Assembly (NCBI RefSeq): GCF_000516985.1
Contig: NW_006917094.1
Location: 744,001 to 808,000 of the forward strand
Direction: 5' to 3'
Origin: Pestalotiopsis fici W106-1
Taxonomy: Eukaryota; Ascomycota; Sordariomycetes; Amphisphaeriales; Sporocadaceae
Length of the DNA: 64,000 bases
In this document: in pieces, positions 45,411-54,749 of the stretch
How the letters are laid out: each line of letters starts with the position of its first letter
Position numbering within the stretch: position 1 is the stretch's first letter
Position numbers and translations under genes: made by a program
Notes under the pieces: model-generated
Seen by the model: only the letters and a program-made list of their open reading frames with translations
Told to the model about the DNA's origin: nothing
Databases searched by the model: none

Positions 45411-46101
45411 GATGGAATGAAATGATTCGTTTTCCACTGTAGATATTCCAAGTATTGTGATAAAAGGAATGAAAATTTATGATGGCGTCCAATCTACTCG
45501 GCAAACTTTAAATACATATCCAGCGAGCTGTATCTTTACCCCAAAGTCTTTCAGCCGCACGACTAGGAGAATCTCCAAGTTACAGTTGTCTTCGCCGCAC
45601 TTTAAACCCAGCAGTGCTGTCTCATCCATGCCCGGCCAACGGTATAAGTGAGATACTTCGACTTTGAGACTCACTTCTTTCCATTTGCCTCGATGGGACA
45701 TTAACATTGCCTTGATGAGATCAATTTCTCCATCTTTTCTGCCCGTAAGCACATTCACCAGTACGAGCACCGTCTACAAAGGAATTATTCACCTCTTAGA
45801 TGGCAAATATTAATGTAAAGCACCACTCTGATAGATTGCATTTTGCGACGTCCTCGCCCTTCCATACTATGCTCCTTGTATAAGAGGCACCTGCCATGGC
45901 AAATAAAGCTGCTGCTACCCAAATTCCCTCAACATGATTACCTCTACCAGATGAGTGCTTACATTTGTACCTACTCCTTTCCCACGTTCTCGAGGGTACT
46001 AGGAGGAGCCTTGCTTTCACAGTTGCAGCACTTGAAGTCCTGCTGAAGAGGTCAAGAGTACGGTGGCAAGTTGCCTACATGGAAATCTAGAGATCCTTCC
46101 T
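45411..46101. other. intergenic region with a coding-like fragment
   Basis: The spacer includes a 97-codon minus-strand frame at 45477-45770 whose residue pattern (KEVSLKVEVSHLYRWPGMDE ... LEILLVVRLKDFGVKIQLAG) looks more protein-like than other spurious ORFs. It has no leader, no partner exon I can join and no family match, so I leave it unannotated as a gene. Confidence 0.35.
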
Positions 46102-46782
46102 TTATTCTTGCCCAAGAAGATATCTAATCAAAGTGATATCTTTTCCCTCGTAACCGATTCGACTGTCTGGCTCCGTCCATGTTTTGAATTTTCGAAATCC
46201 TGTTTTCTCCAGGACGCGCAGACTACCCTCGTTGTTCGCGTCAATGATTGCAGTCAGGTATTCTGGAGCGGGCCTCTGCCCATCTGTCTCTTTATCCACG
46301 TCGACCGAGTAGCCATCGATTGTGATGACGGCTTCCTGTCTCTCTAGCCTCCACCATGAGCCCACAAAGCCTCTCAAGAACTCGGTGGCGTATCCTTTGC
46401 CCCAATACTCGCGCTTCAACATGTATCCAACCTCGGGCCAACCGAGCTCCAACTTCATCTTATGAACGCCTCCCACACCGATAAGCTCTCCCGTGTCCAA
46501 GATGCAAATGGCAAAATTGTATGTATGCGCATCGTTGGGCGCAAGGAACAAGTCCAGCTTGCTCTGGGTTTCGGCGAGGTCCTTGTCAATACAGCCGACG
46601 GCGGTAAAGAGCATGACCTCGGGCTGGGTGCGCAAGAGGTGGTAGCCGTGTAAATCATCCTGCCTGAAGGGCCGGATCGTTAAACGCTCGGTCACAATGG
46701 CGGCGCGCTCCGTGTTTGGTGGCAGTGGGCGGATTGGCAATGTGGTGCGCACTTGCACGCTTGCTGAAGTTTTGGAAGACAT
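46102..46782 (-). CDS. GNAT-family N-acetyltransferase (RimJ/RimL type)
   Basis: Uninterrupted 226-residue acetyl-CoA-dependent acyltransferase. Typical order: TERLTIRPFRQDDLHGYHLL (strand 1/helix 1), NFAICILDTGELIGVGGVHK (strands 2-3), WPEVGYMLKREYWGKGYATE (strand 4 and acetyl-CoA pyrophosphate loop at about 124-133, pattern R-x-x-x-G-x-G-Y-A), then a C-terminal strand with NEGSLRVLEKTGFRK, where the Asn and the VLEKxGF motif are conserved. No targeting signal; cytosolic. RimL-like fungal members acetylate small molecules or protein N-termini, but the substrate cannot be inferred. A linker of about 20 residues (SVDVDKETDGQRPAPE) interrupts the region between strand 5 and helix 4, somewhat longer than in bacterial relatives. 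Confidence 0.88.
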   Translation of the reverse strand: MSSKTSASVQVRTTLPIRPLPPNTERAAIVTERLTIRPFRQDDLHGYHLLRTQPEVMLFTAVGCIDKDLAETQSKLDLFLAPNDAHTYNFAICILDTGELIGVGGVHKMKLELGWPEVGYMLKREYWGKGYATEFLRGFVGSWWRLERQEAVITIDGYSVDVDKETDGQRPAPEYLTAIIDANNEGSLRVLEKTGFRKFKTWTEPDSRIGYEGKDITLIRYLLGQE

Positions 46783-47575
46783 TCTCCAGGCTTACATGCC
46801 AGGAAGCTTGAGAATCGAGCCCAGAAGGTTGAGTCCAGAGGTGCGATCACTCGTGGATTGTTTAGTGTGCTACGTTCCTTTTGATAAACACAGAAAGCAG
46901 ATATGGGTTGAGAAGCGGGTACTGAAGCCGCCGTCTGACTCATTACGGCTCAAAAATATTTCATATCTAGGCAATAGCGTCGTCGGCGCCCGCCGGTAGC
47001 TGGTAAATGTGTATATAATCGACGTTCGTTTGATATATGATACGCCAAGAAACACGATCAGAATGCACAAAATTATAGAGTGAGCATGAACACTGTTTTC
47101 TCAACAAATTTATGATTGATTTCTGAAATCCACAGTGTCTTGTACAATATAGTAGACCACGGTTTCTTTTGGTGGACGAGCAAACAATGCCCGAGTATTA
47201 TATGAAGCTCATATTCATTATAGTGGTATAAGACGGTCCCACTTCTAATGTGTTTTGGTGGAGATGATTTCAGTGTTCTGGTTATGTGAGTGTGGAAATG
47301 ATCAAAGCGAGATGCCGTCTTTTACATATCTCGCCATCATCTGAGTAATCAAGCTTCATTGGAGACTTGTTCTCTCATAACTTTTAGGTGCTTCATATGA
47401 GATTGCCCGAATGGATGTCAATTTTCCGTATGGTGCAAATTATAACTTGTCGCTCATGTCTAGTATCTATAAAGTTTTGCACATGGTCTAAAATTAAGAT
47501 GCCGACCAGCTGTGAAACAAGAGTTTTTGTTGTGCCTACTTCATTTTCGCGTCCGTGTTATCTAGTGTGTCAGCA
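46783..47575. other. intergenic region
   Basis: Promoter side of the acetyltransferase gene, up to the target duplication of the MITE. AT-richer than average. No coding frame. Confidence 0.5.
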
Positions 47576-48018
47576 CTTAATATGAGTGATGCTAGCAGCG
47601 CTATGTCACCTTGGCTAGCAGCGCTATGTACCACTATATCCCGTCATGTGCGCCTGCATACAGCCCGCCAATATTTTATATTTCAAATTCTAGTTACTGG
47701 AAATAGCTTTAGATTTGATTTTTATTTACCTAGGTAGTATCTTAGCCCTTATGCAGTGTTATAGCTGCTGTAAATAGCTGCTGCATTTATTATTATTTTT
47801 AACGATACGGGCCTATTCAAAAAGTAGATCCCTAATAGGTAATCAAGCCAATTACTCACAATGCAACGCATAAGTTAGTTTCCTTCGAAATAGCCTTATG
47901 ATTTCTTACTGTTTTCCTATCTACGGCGGGCTGTATGCAGGTGTAGATAACGGGATATGGTGATGCATAGCGCTGCTAGCCAAGGTGACATAGCGCTGTT
48001 AGCATTACTCCTTAATAT
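47576..48018. mobile_element. hAT-like MITE, 427 bp, with 8-bp target duplications
   Basis: Non-autonomous element at 47584-48010 flanked by identical direct repeats CTTAATAT (47576-47583 and 48011-48018). The ends are GAGTGATGCTA... on the left and, reverse-complemented, GAGTAATGCTA... on the right. The inverted repeats are 86 bp long (47584-47669 and 47925-48010) with about 77 of 86 positions identical. Each arm carries two copies, or a copy and a near-copy, of the 16-mer GCTAGCAGCGCTATGT (left arm 47591-47606 and 47614-47629), which look like subterminal transposase-binding sites. The 255-bp interior is AT-rich and non-coding. An 8-bp duplication fits the hAT superfamily; no transposase is present, so it would need one from elsewhere. 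Confidence 0.87.
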
Positions 48019-48320
48019 GTAATGCCTGGCCTGGCCCCCACACTCTCCCAATCCTTCGCGGCTGTGGGACACCTGCAAGACACAATCTAATTGAGTCATC
48101 ATTCTGCACCACGAGTGCCAAGCGATTGTTTTACCCCCGAAGAAAACTCGTGCAACCTACGCCAGCTCATGATTATATAACCCGGAGAGCTATATACCGG
48201 GGTGTCTCGACGGGCTGCGGAGTACTTGTTCTTGGGGCGCGTACCCGTACCATCTTCGAATTTTGGAGAGACCATCACCAGTAGCCCGCCCCAGGGCTTA
48301 GGCAGTCAATCTTTGTCGTC
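48019..48320 (+). promoter_or_regulatory. promoter region of the Zn2Cys6 gene
   Basis: Three hundred bases between the MITE and the start codon of the transcription factor. Contains TTATATAA near 48173-48180 and GCTATATACC near 48189-48198, plausible TATA elements about 125-150 bp before the ATG. The MITE therefore sits immediately upstream of the core promoter. Confidence 0.5.
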
Positions 48321-50687
48321 ATGGATGCCCTAGCCAATCTCACTCCAGAGTCCAAGGTCGACTCGAATTCGCCCAGTTCGGCGGGACCGGGACACAAGGC
48401 GACATACAAACTCTCTTGTTCACTATGTCGGTCCAGGAAAATCAAATGCGACCGCGTCTATCCGTGCTGTCACTGCGTTCGCTCCGGGTCAGAATGCGTC
48501 TTCCCACAGCGCAAGCGGATGAACCGCCCGCGCAAGACCAAGAACTCGGAGCTGCTCAACCGCATAAGCCGGCTAGAGTCGATCGTGGGAAACGTCAACA
48601 TGGAGACCCTCAGAGATATGGACATGTCTGACCTGCAAGTCTTGACCGAGTTGAAGGCGCAGGTCGTTGCAAATGAGAAACCTCCGGCACAACCTCCCAG
48701 CTCAGAGGCAAGCACGGCGCCCAAGCCTGTTCCTCCCGATACCCAAACAGAGAAAAATCAAGGGCCTAAAGCAGCTATCCATCCTTCGCAATACATCAGT
48801 GGTGATTTTTGGAGCAATCTTGTTGGCGAAGTAGAGGGGCTCAAGCAGGCTCTGGCACAAGACACGGACTCGGAGACTGACGACGAATCGGTTTTTGCCA
48901 GTCCAGAGGCCGTGGCAGCATCGAAAAGGCAGACATTTGCCACTCAAGGCTTGTTGGCGGGATACCCATCACCAGACTCTGCCGGGCCGCTTCTTCATCC
49001 CCCGGCATTTCAAATACAGTACTTGCTCGACATGTTCTTCGACAGAGTGGATCCCATTGTGAAAATACTGCACCGTCCAACAATTCTGAAAATGGTGGCA
49101 AGGGGAACATCGAAACTCTCCTCGGGACAAGAATCTCTCTTATTTTCTATATATTTTTCTGCCATTACCAGCCTGAGCGCCGAGGAGTGCATGTCACATT
49201 TTGGTCAGGAGCAGCTTTCGCTGTTTAAGCACTATCAGATCGAGGTTGAACGAGCACTGGCTGCCGCAGACTATTTGAGTAACAATGAGCTGGAATGTCT
49301 GCAATCACTATTGCTGTACGTTGCTTGCTTGCGAGTACACAATGAAAGTCGCGCCTCTTGGGTGCTGACCGCCATACTCCTGCGTCTGGCGCAAGCCTAT
49401 AATCTTATCCAGGACGGTGACGGCTCCCATCACACATTTTTTGATGCCGAGTTACGGCGGCGTCTATGGTGGCAAGTTGTGGTGCTTGACATACGTGCCT
49501 CGGAGGACAGAGGCACAGAAGCCATGATCGATCCAGATAGTTACAATACCCACCTGCCGCTGAATATCAACGACGAAGATTTCGGACCCGACACCGCTGT
49601 GGCCCCGCCAGAGCGTCAAGGACCAACCGATGTCACCTTTTCTCTCTGCACCGCACAATCGTCGTCCATCTTTCTCTGGGTTGGGCACGCGCAAACTCGG
49701 GTTACCTCGCCAACACGAAATCAAAGCGAAGACGAGATCATTGCCAAAGCTCAAGCCCTGGAGCAGAGATTCATTACAAACCATGACCCGAACCACTTCC
49801 AGTCCAAACTAGCTGCAGGTCTAGTACGCATGATCAACCTCAAGTTGTGGCTCATGATGCAATACCCGCTGCACACGCGTACAAACTCGTCAATCCCCGC
49901 TCCACGATGGCCAAAAGTCAGCCGCGAGGCTATTTTGCAGACGGCCGTCAGCGTCATGGAGCTCCACGAGCACAAGCACAATTCCTCAAAAGAGGGCCTG
50001 CGGTTCAAGTGGTGGGGTTCGACCTACGTCCAGTGGCATCCACTGGCGGTGGCCCTGGCCGAGCTTTGCGCCCAGACGCGAGGACCGCTGGTCGAACGCG
50101 CCTGGAAGATTGTGCAGATCGTGTACCCCAAGTGGGCGTTGGTGGTTGCTGACAGTAAGAGAGGTGCGCTCTGGAGGCCCATACGAAAGCTGTACAAGAA
50201 AGCCAAAAGCGCACGAGCGGCCGCAGAAAGAGAAGACGAAAAAGAACAGGTGGAAGCCTTTCAGAGGCTGGAGTACTTGGCCAGTGACGGAGTGGGCTTA
50301 CCCATTGCCCATAATGCCACTATTTCTGTTCCAGCGCCACAAATATTAGAGCAGCAGCAGCAGCAGCAGCAACAACAACAAGCCGCACCCAACACGATCA
50401 TCGAGCCTAGTATTGATGGCATGAACATAGACACGAGCTACGTCCCCACGGTGGCAGCAGCAGCAGCATCATCATCAGGCGACGGACTACCCAATCTGGA
50501 AATCCCACCGTCGGAACCTCTTCCCTTCTTTACCGAGAGGCTGACCGGCTGGCCGGAGGGTATCAATTTTGACATGCCCATGGGTAACACGGTTGATCCG
50601 CTGAATTGGGACGTCTGGAACGATTTCATCGACGACACCAACGCGGATGCCGGATCGAGAACGGGGTCAAGTGAGGGTGGACTCTGA
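48321..50687 (+). CDS. Zn2Cys6 fungal transcription factor
   Basis: Uninterrupted 788-residue regulator. The binuclear zinc cluster is complete near the N-terminus with six ligands C33-x2-C36-x6-C43-x5-C49-x2-C52-x6-C59, basic residues in the loop (CRSRKIKCDR), then a linker and a short heptad region (LLNRISRLESIVG) for dimerisation. The fungal-specific middle homology domain occupies about 230-560 (QIQYLLDMFFDRVDPIVKIL, RRRLWWQVVVLDIRASEDRG). A poly-Gln run near residue 677 (CAG/CAA tract around 50350-50380) and an acidic, Pro-rich C-terminus suggest an activation region. Target genes cannot be inferred, and neighbours give no cluster context. The stretch TFSLCTAQSSSIFLWVGHAQ departs slightly from the usual FSLxRxE pattern, so a short in-frame intron there cannot be excluded. 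Confidence 0.9.
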   Translation: MDALANLTPESKVDSNSPSSAGPGHKATYKLSCSLCRSRKIKCDRVYPCCHCVRSGSECVFPQRKRMNRPRKTKNSELLNRISRLESIVGNVNMETLRDMDMSDLQVLTELKAQVVANEKPPAQPPSSEASTAPKPVPPDTQTEKNQGPKAAIHPSQYISGDFWSNLVGEVEGLKQALAQDTDSETDDESVFASPEAVAASKRQTFATQGLLAGYPSPDSAGPLLHPPAFQIQYLLDMFFDRVDPIVKILHRPTILKMVARGTSKLSSGQESLLFSIYFSAITSLSAEECMSHFGQEQLSLFKHYQIEVERALAAADYLSNNELECLQSLLLYVACLRVHNESRASWVLTAILLRLAQAYNLIQDGDGSHHTFFDAELRRRLWWQVVVLDIRASEDRGTEAMIDPDSYNTHLPLNINDEDFGPDTAVAPPERQGPTDVTFSLCTAQSSSIFLWVGHAQTRVTSPTRNQSEDEIIAKAQALEQRFITNHDPNHFQSKLAAGLVRMINLKLWLMMQYPLHTRTNSSIPAPRWPKVSREAILQTAVSVMELHEHKHNSSKEGLRFKWWGSTYVQWHPLAVALAELCAQTRGPLVERAWKIVQIVYPKWALVVADSKRGALWRPIRKLYKKAKSARAAAEREDEKEQVEAFQRLEYLASDGVGLPIAHNATISVPAPQILEQQQQQQQQQQAAPNTIIEPSIDGMNIDTSYVPTVAAAAASSSGDGLPNLEIPPSEPLPFFTERLTGWPEGINFDMPMGNTVDPLNWDVWNDFIDDTNADAGSRTGSSEGGL

Positions 50688-51231
50688 TCAGCCGGGGGAG
50701 AGGACATGTAGACTAGATAGATGACTCTTGAGAAATTAGCGGGAGTTGCTTCGTGAATTTATGGAACCCATATTCCACTCTGTCAACATGAATGATTAAT
50801 ATTTATAATGCCATTTGTGCAGGAGTGATCAGAATTTATCTGCCTGCAAGCTGCTTCTCGAGATCAGCCATCATGTCGATTAAAAAAAGAAAAGAGAAAA
50901 AAAAAGTCCATCACCAGGTCAAGGTTGAGGCGTTTCGGGCGCAGGTCACGATGCCACCTAAACGGGAGCATTGACAAGAGGGCCGTCCAAGGACAAGTCT
51001 TACAGCGGGCCTTCACTTTACATAATACAGACGATTGTGATGCTTTGTCATGAACCGTATTGATAGATGGTTTCAGCTCTTTCTACCGAGAGCTTATGCT
51101 AGCGCAAAGACAATTCCGCAATTCCGCATGAACCTTTAGAACACCAGCAGAGGACCTAGACCACCTGCATTTCATTTCCCTGATCGTTTTTCCCTTTCTA
51201 GCTCAGCAGCACACGCACACAAAGAACCCAT
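50688..51231. other. spacer between convergent genes
   Basis: About 540 bases holding the 3' ends of the transcription factor (+) and eL20 (-). No coding frame. Confidence 0.5.
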
Positions 51232-52288
51232 TTATGCGAAAGTCGAAGGGCGGGTGGCGCTGAAGACCTTCTTGTTGCTGATCTTGGGGACGCGGTGGGG
51301 CAGAGGGAAGGACAGGTTCTTGGAGGTGATTTGCTTGATGTAAGGACGCTTGATGTCCTCAGTCTTCTCGAGCTCAACGACGCGGAGGATCTGTGGGTAT
51401 CATGTTAGTTTCCAAGGCGATCTAATTTGCACATCTTCTTTTTTCGCTTTTCGCGGGGTAATTCATACGTGGATGGAGCCGAAGCGGGCACGGTGGCGGG
51501 CAGCCATGTCCTGGTACAGAGAGTCGACAGCGGCGGCTCTCGACAGCTCACGGTACTCCTTGTACATGTTGTGGGTACCGGAGCGCGAGTCGTATCGGAT
51601 CCAGACACCGAAGTTCTTGACCTTCAGGGGGTGCTTCTCGTGGATCTTGTTGAGCGAGACAATCTCGCCGTTGGCCTTCTTGACCTTCTTGAGCTTGGCC
51701 AGGAAGTACCAGAAGCGGGACTTGGCAACAACGTCGTTGGGAGCGAAGATACGCATGCGGTAGAGCTTCGGGGCGGGGTTGGCCTCGTTGGGGAGGAGGC
51801 GCCCAATGACCTGGTACTCTTGAAGACGACCTGCAAAGACGGCTGCGTTAGCAATTCAAGTTCCGCCATCGTTTCCGAGCAACCCCTCTATGCTGGCTAA
51901 GAGTGTCATAACATGCTGCGCGACGGATCCTTTCGAGGATTTTTGGTGACAGTTTCCGTGCTCCCCAAAGTGAGACAATCGATGAGAAAAGGTCGAGAAT
52001 CAAAGCTCTGTTTGCGGATTCAAAGTTGGCAGGTGAATGTCTATCCACAGCGCAACCCAAGACTTGCCGTCCCCAAGGGCCTGTTCATCGACCGAGACTG
52101 CATCTGCCAATTGCTATCGCGTTCGAGGGCCTGGCAGCCTGTAGCATGTGCCTGTCGCCATGGCTGAAAATTGCGATCGCGAGGTCGTTTTCGTTTCGGT
52201 GGTGATAGATCCGTAATCGCAGTTGCCCGTCCTCCGCCAGCAATTCGAGGTGCTCCAAATCCGGAAATGAAAATTACTGCTTACCCAT
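51232..52288 (-). CDS. RPL20: 60S ribosomal protein eL20 (L18a family)
   Basis: Cytosolic large-subunit ribosomal protein eL20. Three coding exons: 52288-52285 (only ATGG), 51830-51469 and 51390-51232, encoding 174 residues, the normal length. Intron 1 is 454 nt (GTAAGC donor, TTGCAG acceptor, phase 1) and intron 2 is 78 nt (GTATGA...CACAG, phase 0). The sequence is unmistakable: [85 protein letters not shown] and the C-terminal RPSTFA. The 4-nt first coding exon is supported because the splice gives a GGT Gly and the expected M-G-R-L-Q-E-Y start, and no in-frame ATG lies closer. Long first introns are common in ribosomal protein genes and may carry regulatory sequence. It is divergent from the CSN12-like gene. 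Confidence 0.93.
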
Positions 52289-52910
52289 CTTTTTTGGCAA
52301 TTGTCAGTACAGGTCCCAACGAACGTGTGAGGCAGAAAGAAGGACCTACTTTGCCTGTTGTGTGGTCTCGGTTAGTATGCCGGTCGAACTTTTCGGGATG
52401 AGGTGATGGTGTTGCGAATTTCAACCAAAGTCCACACAAAGAATTCAAAATTTCCTGTGGTGGGCGGGTCGGGTTCGAGATGGTCCGTGTGTCTCCCGCC
52501 GCTCTCAATTTTCAGGGCTCGAGAGGGCCAAAAATGTGGCTGTGGCTGAGCTGGCGCCGGCTGCCTGGGGGCAGTGTGGCTGAGATCCAATCGAGATCAA
52601 AAATAAGTGGATCTCTGCCCAGAACAATCCAACGCTACCGTCTGGCTGCCGCATGTGGACCTTCTGGCCAATCAACAACAGCCTGGGGCATCACTCAAGA
52701 GGAAGTAACAGTCGATTCTACCTCGATTTCCTTGATGGCATGTGCAGCCTGGTGAGTATTCAAAAAACAGAACCTATTATCTTCATGGACAGTGATCTAA
52801 CAAGCCACAGGCCGCGACTCTGAGGAAGAACGACGTTTGCAATTGGTAGCAGGCAGAAATATCTGAACAGCTAGCTGCCTGCCTTGTGTGTGTGCCAAGT
52901 TGCATCAACG
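52289..52910. promoter_or_regulatory. bidirectional promoter, eL20 / CSN12-like
   Basis: The 622 bp between the two divergent start codons must contain both promoters and leaders. No obvious TATA box. On the right, a GTGAGT...CACAG pair (52751-52811) looks like a 5' UTR intron of the CSN12-like transcript. Confidence 0.55.
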
Positions 52911-54749
52911 ATGGACGCCCTCGTCAAGGAGTTCCGGAAGGCCTACGCCAATGAGCGTGGCAACGATCTAGCCAGCACACTCACGCCTGACCTGTCCACG
53001 TCTCCAGAAAGGTTATTGGCCGTTTGGGAAAGCGGCAGAAATGCCCAGGCCATCAAGGATGACCTCCGATTTCTCTTTGTCCAGGACAAGTCAGCACAAC
53101 TCCGAATGTCACGTGAGGAGGCTCAAGGTTGGCAAGAAGTCTACTTGGCCTATTGGAAGGCCATTGGTGAGATTCTGGCGGTGGAAGGCCGACGACATGA
53201 CGGTGCAAAGGTATGCAACCCAGTCTCGACAACTCATGATTGAGGGAGATGTCGTACAAACGAGTCACAGGCCACACTGATTTTGAACTGACAAGTTATC
53301 CGCAAACAGTCAACATGGACCAAAGTATACGAGTCTTGGAAGGATCTCACGTCTCAAATAATTCGAGGATACACCAACTATGACTTTGAAAATTGGACCA
53401 TTCCATGCCTGTACGTGGCTGGCAAGTACATGAGACTGTATGCAATCCGCGCAGACGCTGAACGAAACACCAACGACGCCGGCGATGATGCACTTACCAA
53501 CTTTCAAGATGACTTTGATCCCGAGACCGAGAAGAACAAGTCGCTGGAGGACTGCGCACGGCAGCTGAACCGCATATTCAATACGTGTTTAAGTGACAGG
53601 TCAGTACTAAATGCTTGGTCACCATGGGTGGAAACCTTCCTAGTACTGATATGTCGTGCGGATCAGAGCACCTCTGGCCGAATCCCGAAAATGGGGCATC
53701 TATTATGCTATAAACCTTCTCTTCAAGACATACTTCAGACTTAACTCGGCATCCCTATCGAAGCACGTCTTGCGGTCATTATCAGCTGGACGCGGAGATA
53801 TGCCTGAGCTGGACAGCTTTCCCAAATCACAACAAGTCACATTCAAGTATTATGAAGGTGTACTAGCATTCCTCGAAGAGAGCTACGTTGACGTATGCTG
53901 GACCGATGCCATCGCTCTTGGTCTTCAGGGGGCTAACATTTGAATAGGCCGAGCAACACTTGACTCAGGCTTGGGAAATGTGCCACAAGGATGCGACCCG
54001 AAACCTAGAGTGCGTATCATCATCCACAATCTACAACAACTCTCATATCACGGGCTAACTTTCTCTAGATTGATATTGACCTACCTCATCCCATGCCATC
54101 TCCTTACTACGCACACCTTACCAAGTGCCAAACTCCTCCAACACTTTCCACGACTACAAAACCTGTTCCTCAACTTGGGTGTCGCTATCAAGAAGGGCAA
54201 TTTGCAGGCCTTTGATCAAGCCCTCACTGACGGTGAAGACGAGTTCATTAAACGAAGAATCTACTTGACGCTTGAGCGCGGCCGTGATATTGCACTGCGC
54301 AATCTTCTTCGAAAAGTTTTCATTGCCGGCGGATTCGAAGAGCCCAAAGATGGACAGCCTCCCCTGCGTCGAACCCGAGTGCCAGTTGCAGAGTTCGCCA
54401 CAGCCATTAAGCTCAGTGGAGGACGACCGATTGACACGGATGAGGTTGAGTGTCTACTGGCAAACATGATCTACAAGGTATGTCATTCTTGTTTCTGATG
54501 ACTGGAATTACAAGATGGCCACGCCCTTTCTTCCTCTGTTTTCCCTTTCTTGCCCTGAGTCCCCGTATAGAGAGGGTCTTGTAAGCCGATGGATTACTAT
54601 TCCACTGATTATCGTCGAACACCATCATATGAGAAAGCAGGGGCTAATGATGTCTGTTGTAACAGAACTTAATGAAGGGTTATATTTCCCATGAGCGTGG
54701 TATTGTGGTTCTCAGCAAGAACGGTGCTTTCCCTGGCACGGGAGTGTAA
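52911..54749 (+). CDS. CSN12/Thp1-like PCI-domain protein
   Basis: Six exons: 52911-53210, 53310-53599, 53667-53892, 53948-54009, 54069-54477 and 54666-54749. Introns of 99, 67, 55, 59 and 188 nt are canonical and all phases agree, giving 456 residues. The N-terminal half is helical repeats ([59 protein letters not shown]). The conserved [12 protein letters not shown] segment and the PCI winged-helix region ([40 protein letters not shown]) end in [18 protein letters not shown], diagnostic of the CSN12/PCID2/Thp1 family. These proteins act in the TREX-2 mRNA-export complex or associate with the COP9 signalosome. TREX-2 versus signalosome cannot be decided from sequence. The ATG at 52911 begins [20 protein letters not shown]. 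Confidence 0.9.
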
